A stretch of DNA of 64,000 nt, taken from Flavobacteriales bacterium. GTDB lineage: Bacteria; Bacteroidota; Bacteroidia; Flavobacteriales_F; PHOS-HE28. A program made the translations under genes and the position numbers. Below, piece after piece: positions 17,325 to 26,170 of this stretch; the first letter of the stretch is position 1; each line of letters opens with the position of its first letter. The notes under the pieces were generated by a model. It was given only the letters and a program-made list of their open reading frames with translations, was not told where the DNA came from and did no database searches. Where the stretch lies: the NCBI GenBank assembly GCA_016721005.1, contig JADKJM010000014.1, positions 283,172 to 347,171 on the forward strand. Reading direction: 5' to 3'.

Positions 17325-19301
17325 TTATTGCACCACGACCCTCCGCGTGAAGCGGCGCCCTTGCACGTCGAAGATCACGAGGTAGGTAGCTGCCGAGCGA
17401 GGCAGGTTGAATTGCCACCTGCGCTCACCGGTCGGAACATAACGCTCCACTTGGGCACCGCGCATGTCGACCACCGTGATCGCTGTTGTTCGTTCATCCA
17501 AACCATCCACACGCAGAACGCCATCACGGACCGGGTTCGGGAAGATGCGGATACCGATCTCGGACAAGCCATCGATCGCCATGGTCACATCGGTGAGGAT
17601 CGCTTCCTTCACGAGCGTCGGCGTGCCATCCGCAGCTTGGTACATGTCGCGGAAGGTATCGATGGCCGGTGTGTTGTGATCGAACATCTCCTCCATCCAC
17701 AGCGGCGGCGATGATTGGTACCACACACGCGTTTCGATGTTGATCAGACCCGTGTAGCCGCCCATTGGAACCTGGTAGTGCGTGATGTCCGTTCCGCTTC
17801 CTTCGGTTCCGTTCGCATACCTGTTGAAGTCGATGTCCTCGGGTGGTACACCGACGATGGTCGTGGTGTCATACGCGAAGTGCGAAGTGGTGAAGCCCAG
17901 CGGCGCCAGACGGTTGTCCTTCAGCGGTTCCTTGGCGCGCTCCAACACGGTGGTCTTGTTGCCGTTCACATCGGCCATCACCATTTCATAGATCTGGGCC
18001 TGATCCTGTGAGGTGATCACGTCGTAATGCGGTTCGTAGATCGGATCATGACCCACGACCTCATAGTCGGGTCCCCAATTGCCGCTGCGGAAAATGGTGT
18101 TGCCGTCCTGGTCCTTCACCTGCACTTCCAGGAACGCGCGACGCGAAGGATAACCGCTCGGGAACTTGTGACCCGCCAGGTTCGTCAGCTTCACATCAAT
18201 GAACGCTGTCTCGGGCGTCCGGTCGATCACCGTGGGTTCCAACATCAGCGTGTGCTGCTGTAGCATGCGCGTGGTGCGCGCGATGGTGCTATCGAACTTC
18301 TGCGAGCTTGACGTGAGCAACAACTGGTCGATGTTCCCCTTCAGCAATTTCAACATGAACACGTTCCCACCCACCAGTTCATGCTTCCCGAAGGGGCTGC
18401 GCGGGGTGAGGAAATCATAGAGCGCACTGATGATCACCGCATCGTCGATCCGTGGCATATGGCAGGCCTGGCAGCTCAAGCCGCTTTCCGGATCCGCATC
18501 GGTGTTGAATGCGGAATTGAGCCACTCATGGTAGGTCGCTTGTTCCACGAAGTGATCACCGGTGAGGTTGCCATCGAGGTCGGCCGTCTCCGTGACCAGC
18601 GAATGGCAGCCAGCACAAAGCCCGGCATCCACGATGTGATCACCGTGGATCGGGTTATAGCCCACGAAGCTTTCCATCGGCGCACCGAACACATCACTGT
18701 ACGGACCATAGAGTACACCCGTGGTGTCGTACTTCTGGTTGCCGGAGAACAGCAAGCCGCTGCTGTCCGGGCTTTGCATGTGGCAGGCCAGGCAGCTCAC
18801 GCCGTCCTGCGCGATCGGGTCGTTCACCAACTCCAACATGCTGTAATGTCCGCCACCGGAGAGGAATTTATCGAAGCGGCCCATCGGCGCGTGGCAGCTG
18901 GTACACTTATCCTCCAGCGCCGATTGGTGCGCCGGGTTCACGGTGACCTCGTGGCTCACCTTCGCGCGCCAGAACGGATCCCGCGCACTGTTACCCATCA
19001 TCGTGCTGCGCCAGAGATCCGGCGGGTTCACATCATTGCCTTGCGCATCGCGGTTAGCGAACACGGGACCTACGTTATCCGGACCGTGGCAACCGTAGCA
19101 ATCACCACTTGCGCGGAAGAAGTTGTTCGCACCGCTGGCCAATCCGATCCCGCCACCACGGAAATTCTCCAGATCGGCGGGGGAGTGATAGGCCTTGGCC
19201 TTCGGGAGTTGTCCGCTGTCCCAAGCGACCAACACACCGACCACACCAAGGATACCGACAAGGGCGAAGGTCTTCGTAGAGAGCGAGTAGCGAATCTTCA
19301 T
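17325..19301 (-). CDS. Pentaheme c-type cytochrome with T9SS sorting domain (upstream copy)
   Basis: A 658-residue paralogue of the next gene, similar along its whole length. An N-terminal hydrophobic segment (TFALVGILGVVGVLVAW) is followed by CXXCH sites at about residues 68, 133, 170, 229 and 277 (CYGCH, CTSCH, CLACH, CAGCH, CQACH). Shared blocks include STMMGNSARDPFW, KVSHEVTVNP, YDFLTPRSPFG, LAGHKFPSGYPSRRAF and EEMFDHNTPAIDTFR. The C-terminal IRIFPNPVRDGVLRVDGL to RRVVVQ is a T9SS sorting domain. The two genes form an operon. No quinol oxidase or outer-membrane conduit is visible nearby, so the electron partner is unknown. Confidence 0.9.
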   Translation of the reverse strand: MKIRYSLSTKTFALVGILGVVGVLVAWDSGQLPKAKAYHSPADLENFRGGGIGLASGANNFFRASGDCYGCHGPDNVGPVFANRDAQGNDVNPPDLWRSTMMGNSARDPFWRAKVSHEVTVNPAHQSALEDKCTSCHAPMGRFDKFLSGGGHYSMLELVNDPIAQDGVSCLACHMQSPDSSGLLFSGNQKYDTTGVLYGPYSDVFGAPMESFVGYNPIHGDHIVDAGLCAGCHSLVTETADLDGNLTGDHFVEQATYHEWLNSAFNTDADPESGLSCQACHMPRIDDAVIISALYDFLTPRSPFGKHELVGGNVFMLKLLKGNIDQLLLTSSSQKFDSTIARTTRMLQQHTLMLEPTVIDRTPETAFIDVKLTNLAGHKFPSGYPSRRAFLEVQVKDQDGNTIFRSGNWGPDYEVVGHDPIYEPHYDVITSQDQAQIYEMVMADVNGNKTTVLERAKEPLKDNRLAPLGFTTSHFAYDTTTIVGVPPEDIDFNRYANGTEGSGTDITHYQVPMGGYTGLINIETRVWYQSSPPLWMEEMFDHNTPAIDTFRDMYQAADGTPTLVKEAILTDVTMAIDGLSEIGIRIFPNPVRDGVLRVDGLDERTTAITVVDMRGAQVERYVPTGERRWQFNLPRSAATYLVIFDVQGRRFTRRVVVQ

Positions 19302-19382
19302 GGGTACACCGTTACGGGGTCCGCAAATTACGCAAGTGCTTTCTGCCGGGGCGAGGCCACGCTATGGGCCATCCTTGGGATG

Positions 19383-21098
19383 TCAGGACCCGAGTGCGCT
19401 GAGTTCCTCGTTGATGAAGGCCGCGAGGTCGCGGATGTAAGCAGGCGACAGGTCGAAGCGGATACCGGCAAGGGCGTACAACTCCGGCAATGGCTTGGTA
19501 TACCCGGCCCGCAGCGCGTTCATGTATGCTTCCACTGCGGCGGCGGGCTCGCGCTTGTAATTGCGCCAAATGGCAATGGCCCCCAACTGTGCGATGCCGT
19601 ACTCGATGTAGTAGAACGGCAGTTCGAAGATGTGGAGCTGCTTGTGCCAAAGGTGGTCACGCTCCTTCTCCAAACCGCTGTGATCGACCACCTCACCTGC
19701 GAACCGTGTGAACGTTTCGCGCCAAAGCCCATGGCGTTCTTCAGCGGACATCCCCGGGTTGAGGTAGACGGCGTGTTGGAAGGCATCCACCGTGGCCACC
19801 CAAGGAAGGATGGTGAGCACGCGCTCCAATTGGTCGCGTTTGGCACGGCGCAGATCGTCCTCATCCGGATAGACCAAGTGCCAATGATCCATGGTGAGGA
19901 GTTCCATGCTCATGCTCGCCAACTCCGCCACTTCGCTCGGAAAGCTCTTTGAACCAGTGATCCGGAGCGGATGCGTGAGGAAGGAATGCACGGCATGTCC
20001 ACCTTCATGGAACATGGTGATCACATCGTCCGTGGTGCCCACTGCGTTCATGAAGATGAAGGGCGCGCCGGTTTCGTAGAGCGGATAGTTGTATCCGCCC
20101 GGTGCCTTGCCCGTGCGTGAACCCAGATCCAACCGGCCCATGGTGCGCATGGTGCGCAAGCACTCCGCGAAATACGGATGCACCTTCCCGAAGACCTCAA
20201 CTGCTAGATCGATCAACCGATCATCGGAATCGAAGGGGCGTAAGGGCGGCTTGCCGGTGGTATCTACTTGCAGGTCCCAGGGTCGGAGCGAGTCCACTCC
20301 AAGTGCTTCCTTCCGTTCGTGGTGCAGCCGGTCCACCAAGGGAACCACATGCTCTTGTACCGCTGCGTGAAAAGCCATGGCATCCGAAGGCGCGTGGTCG
20401 AAGCGACCCAGCGACGCGTAGGCGTAGTCCCGGAAATTGCTGAACTCTGCATTACCTGCGATCGCATTCCGCTTGGCCACCATGTTGGTGAACAGGTCAT
20501 CCAATGCAGTCGCGTCCTGTAGTCGGCGCGCAGCCATCAACCGGTACACGGCTTCGCGCTCGGCACGATCCGTTGATTCCAACAAGGCCGCCGCTTTCGG
20601 AAGGGTGATGGTCTCCCCTTCCCATTCAATGGACATGGCCCCGATGGTGCCGCTGTACTGCTGCGCCAGATCGCGCAGTTCCACTTGGATCGGGACGTTC
20701 TCTTCCCGGAAGATCCGCAATTGGCCTTTGATCCCACGCAGGTACACGGACATGCCGTCGATCTCCACCTGATCCAGGAATGGCACTTCAACCAGACGTC
20801 GGTGCAGCTCATCCATGCGCAACTCCACCACAGGAAGGACCTCCGCCGTGAAGGCACGGTACAATTCACCCGCGGTCTTATCCGTGGTGTCCAAGGTCAT
20901 GCGGATGTAGCGCCACGCGCCTTCCTCTTCCAATGCGGCTTCCAACTCGCTCAGGTCCTCCAGCCAACGTTGCAGTGCGTTGACATCCACCAACGCACGA
21001 ACACGCAGTTCATCAAAGCACGCGGTCACTGCGGCGGCATCCCCGAGGGCGATGGCTTCCGGCAGGTAGCGCCGAACGGGCGCATCAAGCACAGGCAT
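19383..21098 (-). CDS. M3 family oligoendopeptidase
   Basis: A 571-residue cytoplasmic zinc peptidase of the PepF type. The thermolysin-like motif HEGGH is in DDVITMFHEGGHAVHSF, with the third ligand Glu expected in FPSEVAELASMSMELL. The upstream block GRLDLGSRTGKAPGGYNYPL and the late FYYIEYGIAQLGAIAIW are typical of the family. Such enzymes degrade short peptides in the cytoplasm. There is no signal peptide. The start lies 3 bp after the stop of the DUF5606 gene, so the two are cotranscribed. Confidence 0.92.
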   Translation of the reverse strand: MPVLDAPVRRYLPEAIALGDAAAVTACFDELRVRALVDVNALQRWLEDLSELEAALEEEGAWRYIRMTLDTTDKTAGELYRAFTAEVLPVVELRMDELHRRLVEVPFLDQVEIDGMSVYLRGIKGQLRIFREENVPIQVELRDLAQQYSGTIGAMSIEWEGETITLPKAAALLESTDRAEREAVYRLMAARRLQDATALDDLFTNMVAKRNAIAGNAEFSNFRDYAYASLGRFDHAPSDAMAFHAAVQEHVVPLVDRLHHERKEALGVDSLRPWDLQVDTTGKPPLRPFDSDDRLIDLAVEVFGKVHPYFAECLRTMRTMGRLDLGSRTGKAPGGYNYPLYETGAPFIFMNAVGTTDDVITMFHEGGHAVHSFLTHPLRITGSKSFPSEVAELASMSMELLTMDHWHLVYPDEDDLRRAKRDQLERVLTILPWVATVDAFQHAVYLNPGMSAEERHGLWRETFTRFAGEVVDHSGLEKERDHLWHKQLHIFELPFYYIEYGIAQLGAIAIWRNYKREPAAAVEAYMNALRAGYTKPLPELYALAGIRFDLSPAYIRDLAAFINEELSALGS

Positions 21099-21101
21099 GG
21101 G

Positions 21102-21656
21102 TCAGCTTCCGCGTTGTCCACCGCGACGTACAGGCGCGGCCTTGGGTGCGGCGCTTGTGCCACCCGTCTTCTTCTTGGCCTTGGCAGCGGACTTCTTCTT
21201 CGCGGCCTTCTCGCCGGTCTTCTTGGTCTTGCCGTCGTCCTTGGCGCCGTCGTCGGCCTTCGCCGCTTCCTCCTTCTTGGTGAGGTCCCCGGCCTTCAAC
21301 AGCTGCGCGTACCAACTGAACAATTTGCGGACATCACTGGCATAGATGCGTTCGCGATCCGCGTTGGGTAATGCGGTGAGCAACGCAGCCCACAACGCAT
21401 CATCATCGCTCTTGGGGTCGGCTGCATCGCCACCCTTGTTCACTTCGTGCAACTTGGTCAGCACATCCTTCAGCAGGACATCATCACCGGTGGTGAACAT
21501 GCTGATCTCTTCCAAACTGCTCACACGAACGCTCAACGGAACCGGGAAACGCTTGCCATCGGCGAGGGCTTCAACAATGAGTGCCTGTCTGGCTTGCGCG
21601 ATGACGCGGTGCAAACCCGGCTTTCCGGTAACGGTGATGATCTTGGTCAGGTCCAT
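21102..21656 (-). CDS. DUF5606 family protein with basic tail
   Basis: About 184 residues. The first part (MDLTKIITVTGKPGLHRVIA, then FPVPLSVRVSSLEEISMFT) matches the Bacteroidota DUF5606 family as remembered. It is followed by DVRKLFSWYAQLLKAGDL and a long lysine/alanine-rich tail (KKKSAAKAKKKTGG then a GGQRGS end) suggesting nucleic-acid or ribosome contact. The start at 21656 leaves out 52 upstream codons without similarity. A TAAGTTTG box (21675-21682) is 18 nt upstream. It is the first gene of an operon with the M3 peptidase. The function is unknown. Confidence 0.82.
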   Translation of the reverse strand: MDLTKIITVTGKPGLHRVIAQARQALIVEALADGKRFPVPLSVRVSSLEEISMFTTGDDVLLKDVLTKLHEVNKGGDAADPKSDDDALWAALLTALPNADRERIYASDVRKLFSWYAQLLKAGDLTKKEEAAKADDGAKDDGKTKKTGEKAAKKKSAAKAKKKTGGTSAAPKAAPVRRGGQRGS

Positions 21657-21674
21657 GTGTGGGTATTGGGGGAG

Positions 21675-21682
21675 CAAACTTA
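21675..21682 (-). promoter_or_regulatory. Promoter -7 box TAAGTTTG for the DUF5606 operon
   Basis: It is an exact TAnnTTTG match on the minus strand, 18 nt before the ATG at 21656. It faces the divergent box at 21723. Confidence 0.5.
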
Positions 21683-21722
21683 ACATGCACGCGGTCCGGT
21701 GATCCGCGCGACTGCTCGCGGC

Positions 21723-21730
21723 TACTTTTG
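21723..21730 (+). promoter_or_regulatory. Promoter -7 box TACTTTTG, 5 nt before ATG
   Basis: It is an exact TAnnTTTG match, five bases before the ATG at 21736. The same octamer is used by both rRNA operon promoters in this window. Confidence 0.55.
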
Positions 21731-21735
21731 GCGAC

Positions 21736-23166
21736 ATGGGATCGGCCTCCGGTAATTCACGATCGTGGTCGCGATCCTTCGTCGGTGGCCTTTCGCATCC
21801 TCGAGCGACCACGATCCTCTACGCGCTGAATGTGCTGGTGATGGTGGCGATGACGGTCACCATGTATGGTTCCGCATTGGGTGATCACACCAGCTACTTG
21901 TCGTTGGCGGAGGGGATCATGCACGGTCGCTTCAGTCCGATCTGGATGGAGGAGCCCTTCGTGCCGGAGACCTTTCGCACGCCGGGCTACCCGCTGTTCC
22001 TTGGCGTGTTGCTGAAGGTGCTTGGTGATTGGCGCTTGATCGGGATCGTGCAAGCACTAATGTACCTGACCTGCTTGCACCTCATGGTGCGCATGGTGCG
22101 TGTGATCTCGCAGGGCGCTCTGGCGGTGAATCTCTTCCTTCTCTTGCTCTTACCAACGGTGAACATCGCGTATTACAACGCATTGATCTCACCGGAGATC
22201 CCTTCACTGTTCGCGATCACCGCATTGCTCTTCCTGGATCCGGGTCGCCACCCACGCTCGTGGTGGAGCGCACTTGTTGTTGGATTGCTCTACGGCTTCC
22301 TCTTTCAATGCCGACCGGTCTTCCTGCTCTTGCCCTTGCTTCGGGTCGCGGTGGGTTGGTGGATGGAGCGCCGTGCGTTCCCGTGGCGATGGTGGTCCGG
22401 AGCATTGGCAGTGTATGCGCTCACCTTGTTGCCCTTCGGGCTTTGGAACCAGCACCACCATGGCAAATTCGGATTGACGCCGATCGAAGGCAGCGGTGGC
22501 GTGTTCCAGATCGGCTACTTCAGTGGCTTGATGCCACACCACCAGGAATGGCGGATCTGGGCCAACAGGACCGGTGATGAGATCGTGCGTTTCGTGCCGG
22601 ATGAGGAAGTGCCGATGCACATCGCCGAATTCGAACGCGATTGGGACCGCATCGATTCGGCGTGCGCGCCCTACCTCACCGCACGCGACTCGGCGTTGTT
22701 CGCCGAGGGCGGAAGAAGGGCTTGGGTGTGGAACACCTTCAGCACCACCTACACGCGCGAACGCGAACGCTGGTTGTGGAAGCTCACGCTGGAGCGCGTG
22801 AAGGAGAACCCGTGGTACTTCGTGAAGTTGAAAGCGTGGACGGTGATCCGCCTATGGGTGATCGGGATCCAGCGCGACGACTTCGCACAAGCAACTCTCG
22901 CGGGCAAACTCAAGCAGGCCTTGCCCACAGCGCTCACCTTGGTGCAATTCCTTCTGTTCGTGATCGCGGTTCCAATGGCGCTGCGACGATACCGGGATCT
23001 GTTCGCACCTCTTCTTCCTGCGCTGGTGGTGGTGATCTATGGCTGGATCATCTACCTGCCCTTCGTGATCCAATCACGCTACACTGTGCCGTTGCGCATG
23101 GCATTCCTGCTCACGATCGCGGTGGCGTGCGCGGCACTTATTCAACGGAAGCGCCGCTCGACCTGA
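21736..23166 (+). CDS. Polytopic membrane protein, GT-C-type glycosyltransferase-like
   Basis: A 476-residue integral membrane protein with about ten hydrophobic helices. After the first helix comes GDHTSYLSLAEGIM and then ETFRTPGYPLFLGVLL; an acidic residue in the first loop plus an R-x-PGYP block is characteristic of the GT39/GT83 (ArnT, PMT-like) superfamily. A hydrophilic region of about 120 residues near the C-terminal third (MPHHQEWRIWANRTGDEIV to RVKENPWYFVKLKAW) would face the periplasm. These enzymes use polyprenyl-phosphate sugars to modify lipids or proteins. The substrate is unknown and the assignment rests on topology and one motif. It converges on the next gene with a 5-bp gap. 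Confidence 0.7.
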   Translation: MGSASGNSRSWSRSFVGGLSHPRATTILYALNVLVMVAMTVTMYGSALGDHTSYLSLAEGIMHGRFSPIWMEEPFVPETFRTPGYPLFLGVLLKVLGDWRLIGIVQALMYLTCLHLMVRMVRVISQGALAVNLFLLLLLPTVNIAYYNALISPEIPSLFAITALLFLDPGRHPRSWWSALVVGLLYGFLFQCRPVFLLLPLLRVAVGWWMERRAFPWRWWSGALAVYALTLLPFGLWNQHHHGKFGLTPIEGSGGVFQIGYFSGLMPHHQEWRIWANRTGDEIVRFVPDEEVPMHIAEFERDWDRIDSACAPYLTARDSALFAEGGRRAWVWNTFSTTYTRERERWLWKLTLERVKENPWYFVKLKAWTVIRLWVIGIQRDDFAQATLAGKLKQALPTALTLVQFLLFVIAVPMALRRYRDLFAPLLPALVVVIYGWIIYLPFVIQSRYTVPLRMAFLLTIAVACAALIQRKRRST

Positions 23167-23171
23167 CCGGA

Positions 23172-24470
23172 TCAGGTCTTCTGCTTGCGCTTGCGCGCCG
23201 CAGGGAAGAGGATGTTGTTCAGGATCAACCGGTACCCGGCCGAATTCGGGTGCAGGCTCAGGTCCGTGGGTGGATCGCCGACCATGTGCTGGTAGTCCTC
23301 CGGATCGTGGCCGCCATAGAAGGTCCATTGGCCAAGCCCGTATTCGCCGTGGATGTACTTCACCGTGCTCTGCGCCTTGTTCTCCCCCATCACAGTGACG
23401 CCCGGCTTCACGAGATCCTTTCGGAACGCGGTGGTCTGACCCATGAAGCCACGCACCACTTGCTCGTGGCTCTGGCACAGCATGGTGGGCACGATGTCCC
23501 ACTTCGCACTGAAATCGAAGAGGGTGAAGAAGTCCCGCATCTGTCCGATGCGTGCGTGGATATCCGTGGCATCGATGTCCGAGAACTCATAGATCATCGG
23601 ATCGGTGATCAACTTGAAGTTGCGGAACGCGAAGGTCTTGTCGTAATCGATCTTGGATTGGCACTGCGGGTCCACAGGATCGTGGTCGAACTCCGGCGCG
23701 CAGATATCAACCCCTTCCGCCGCCAATGCGATGTCATACGAGTCCGTACCGGAACACATGGTGAAGAGGTAGCCACCGCCGGCCACGTAATCCCGGATCC
23801 GGGAAGCGACAGCCGACTTCATCTGGCTCACCTTGGCAAAGCCGAGGCTTGCGGCCATGGCCTCGCTCTCCTGCACTTGTGCCACATACCATGGTGCGTT
23901 GTGATAGCTCCGATAGAATTTCCCGTATTGCCCGGTGAAGTCCTCGTGGTGCAGGTGCAACCAATCATACTTCGGCAACACGCCTGCGATCACTTGCTGA
24001 TCATAGATCCGTTCGTAGGGGATCTCCGCATAGGTCATCACCAAGGCCACGGCATCATCCCAGGGCTGGAAACTCTCCGGCGCGTACACGGCGATCTTCG
24101 GCGCCTTCTCCAACTTCACCACTTCCATGTTCACCTCCGGATCACTGATCTCGGCCAGGATCGCTGCGGCTTGCCCATCCGCGATCACCTGGAACGTGAC
24201 GCCGCGAATGGTGCATTCCTGTTCGATCGCCTGGAAGTGATCGATGAGGAAACTTCCGCCGCGGTAATTCAAGAGCCAATCGATCGGGACGTCGCGTTGC
24301 AAGGTCCAGTAGGCCACTCCATACGCCTTCAAGTGATCGCGCTGGCTGCCATCCATGGGGATGAGCAACTTCGTTGCGAAGAGCGGGGTGGTGAACAGAA
24401 GAGCAAGCAGCAGCGACCCGAGTGATCGGATCGTGCTAGAAGGGGGCGTCACCGTCGTCGGTGTCATCAT
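23172..24470 (-). CDS. Conserved secreted Bacteroidota protein, often labelled asparagine synthetase B
   Basis: About 432 residues. A signal peptide (SLGSLLLALLFTTPLFA) precedes TKLLIPMDGSQRDHLKAYGVAYWTL. Conserved-looking blocks are DWLLNYRGGSFLIDHF, VNMEVVKLEKAPKIAVYAPE, QPWDDAVALVMTYAEIPYE, YDWLHLHHEDFTGQYG and GYLFTMCSGTDSYDIALAAEG. Databases commonly call this family asparagine synthetase B, but it lacks the glutaminase and synthetase motifs and is exported, so that name is doubtful. It may bind or process a surface ligand. The ATG at 24470 lies inside dnaB, giving a 35-bp overlap and translational coupling; a GTG six codons later is possible. Confidence 0.72.
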   Translation of the reverse strand: MMTPTTVTPPSSTIRSLGSLLLALLFTTPLFATKLLIPMDGSQRDHLKAYGVAYWTLQRDVPIDWLLNYRGGSFLIDHFQAIEQECTIRGVTFQVIADGQAAAILAEISDPEVNMEVVKLEKAPKIAVYAPESFQPWDDAVALVMTYAEIPYERIYDQQVIAGVLPKYDWLHLHHEDFTGQYGKFYRSYHNAPWYVAQVQESEAMAASLGFAKVSQMKSAVASRIRDYVAGGGYLFTMCSGTDSYDIALAAEGVDICAPEFDHDPVDPQCQSKIDYDKTFAFRNFKLITDPMIYEFSDIDATDIHARIGQMRDFFTLFDFSAKWDIVPTMLCQSHEQVVRGFMGQTTAFRKDLVKPGVTVMGENKAQSTVKYIHGEYGLGQWTFYGGHDPEDYQHMVGDPPTDLSLHPNSAGYRLILNNILFPAARKRKQKT

Positions 24471-25968
24471 TCATTCGGCTGGGTCGGGTGATCGTGCGGA
24501 AACCATCGCCGCCCGATCCCGTGCCATCCACGCCAAAGTTACCCGATATGGTCTCGAGGTCCGCGAACTTGGCCAGTTCAGGGATGAATCGGAGACGCAC
24601 CGTGTCCAGTGCACCGTTCCTGTGTTTGGCTATGATCACCTCGCCGATACCCAGCGTGCTGCCATGTTCGTCCTCGTAGATCTTGTAATACTCCGGACGG
24701 TAGAGGAAGCAGACGATGTCCGCGTCCTGCTCGATCGCACCTGATTCACGGAGATCGCTCAACATCGGACGCTTGTCACCGCCGCGCGTTTCCACCGCAC
24801 GACTTAGCTGTGAAAGTGCGATGATCGGAATGTCCAGTTCCTTGGCGATGCTCTTGATGGAACGCGAGATGCCGCTGATCTCCTGTTCGCGGTTGCCGCC
24901 ACGGTTGTCGCCGCCAGCGGTCATCAACTGCAGGTAGTCGATGATGATCAGCTCGACGTTGTGTTGGCTCTTCAAGCGGCGGGCCTTCGCGCGCAGTTCG
25001 AAGATGTTCAGCGCTGGGGTATCGTCGATGAAGATCGGTGCGTTCGTCAGTCGCGCGATGTGCTGGTGAAGAATGGTGAACTCGTTGTCCGTGAGATCCC
25101 CCTTCCGCAGTTTCTCCGAACTGATGCCGGCTTCACTGGCGATCAATCGGGTGACCAGCTGCGTGCTGCTCATCTCCAAGCTGAAGACGGCCACGGCCTT
25201 CTTGTGCTCGATGGCGATGTTGCGCGCCATGCTGAGGACGAAGGCTGTCTTACCCATGGCCGGTCGTGCGGCCACGATCACCATGTCGCTGCGCTGCCAA
25301 CCTGCGGTGAGCTTGTCCAATTGGACGAAGCCCGTAGGCACACCACTCACACCACCGGTCTTGCTCTTGGCGTTCTCGATGTTCGCGATGGCGTCCTGGA
25401 TCAGGTCGCTCATCGGTTCGTAGTTCCGCTTCAGGTTGCCACTGGTGATGGCGTAGAGATCCTGCTCGGTCTTGTCGAGAAGGTCGAATACATCCGCGCT
25501 GTCGTCGTACGCGTCGCGTGTGGTCTCCGAACTGATGCGGATCAACTCACGCAGAATATGCTTCTGACTGATGATGCGCGCGTGGTATTCCACGTTCGCA
25601 CTACTCGCCACCTTGTTCGTGAGCTGGCTGATGTAGAACGGACCGCCGACGAGGTCGAGCTCGCCGCGCTTCTTCAACTCCTCGGTTACCGTGAGGATGT
25701 CGATCGGTTGATCGTTGCGGAACAGACCAAGGATCGCGTCGAAGATCCTGCGGTGGGGTTCCACGTAGAAACTCTCCGGCTGCAGGATGTCGATGGCCTC
25801 ATTCACCGCATTCCGTTCCAACATCAACGCTCCGAGTACCGCTTGTTCCAACTCCGGTGCTTGGGGTGGAAGCTTGCCCGCTTCCAAAGCGGAGGCGATC
25901 AGCGAAGCAGGACGCCGGGTGGTGCCTCGGGTCTTGTCTGCGGAATGCGATCGGGAGTAGTCGGCCAT
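24436..25968 (-). CDS. dnaB: Replicative DNA helicase DnaB
   Basis: A 510-residue hexameric helicase that unwinds DNA ahead of the replisome. The N-terminal domain begins at PPQAPELEQAVLGALMLERNAV, and the RecA-like domain has Walker A AARPAMGKTAF, Walker B LIIIDYLQLM, and LSQLSRAVETRGGDKRPMLSDLRESGAIEQDAD. It ends with an acidic tail. The first 25 residues are basic and Ser/Arg-rich, as in many family members. The ATG at 25968 is followed directly by the family sequence. A TATTTTTG box lies at 26041-26048, 72 nt upstream. No intein is present. The next gene overlaps its 3' end. Confidence 0.96.
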   Translation of the reverse strand: MADYSRSHSADKTRGTTRRPASLIASALEAGKLPPQAPELEQAVLGALMLERNAVNEAIDILQPESFYVEPHRRIFDAILGLFRNDQPIDILTVTEELKKRGELDLVGGPFYISQLTNKVASSANVEYHARIISQKHILRELIRISSETTRDAYDDSADVFDLLDKTEQDLYAITSGNLKRNYEPMSDLIQDAIANIENAKSKTGGVSGVPTGFVQLDKLTAGWQRSDMVIVAARPAMGKTAFVLSMARNIAIEHKKAVAVFSLEMSSTQLVTRLIASEAGISSEKLRKGDLTDNEFTILHQHIARLTNAPIFIDDTPALNIFELRAKARRLKSQHNVELIIIDYLQLMTAGGDNRGGNREQEISGISRSIKSIAKELDIPIIALSQLSRAVETRGGDKRPMLSDLRESGAIEQDADIVCFLYRPEYYKIYEDEHGSTLGIGEVIIAKHRNGALDTVRLRFIPELAKFADLETISGNFGVDGTGSGGDGFRTITRPSRMNDDTDDGDAPF

Positions 25969-26040
25969 GGAACGTTATGTTGACGCGGCGGTGCGGGCAA
26001 GATCCAAAAAGCATCAAGACCACCCCGTGCGGAAGGGCGC

Positions 26041-26048
26041 CAAAAATA
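26041..26048 (-). promoter_or_regulatory. Promoter -7 box TATTTTTG for dnaB
   Basis: It is an exact TAnnTTTG match on the minus strand, 72 nt before the dnaB start, so this transcript would have a real leader. Confidence 0.45.
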
Positions 26049-26158
26049 GACGCGCATCCCGGCGAGTGAAGGTACTCTGTCAACAAGCCGTCCTCATTGG
26101 ATCAACAAAGGGGGTGTGAACACTTTGTTGAAGATTGATGAAAGCCTTGGTACTCGGC

Positions 26159-26166
26159 TATCTTTC
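26159..26166 (+). promoter_or_regulatory. Promoter -7 box TATCTTTC, 4 nt before ATG
   Basis: It differs from TAnnTTTG only in the last base. A TTG at 26135-26137, 21 bp upstream, could be the -33 element. Confidence 0.45.
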
Positions 26167-26170
26167 AGCC

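Noticed and set aside
18381..19952. A 523-codon plus-strand open frame opposite a cytochrome and the M3 peptidase
   Set aside because: It is antisense to two well-supported genes and has no recognisable domain.
22641..24425. A 594-codon plus-strand open frame
   Set aside because: It overlaps the GT-C gene in another frame and then runs antisense to the secreted protein gene.
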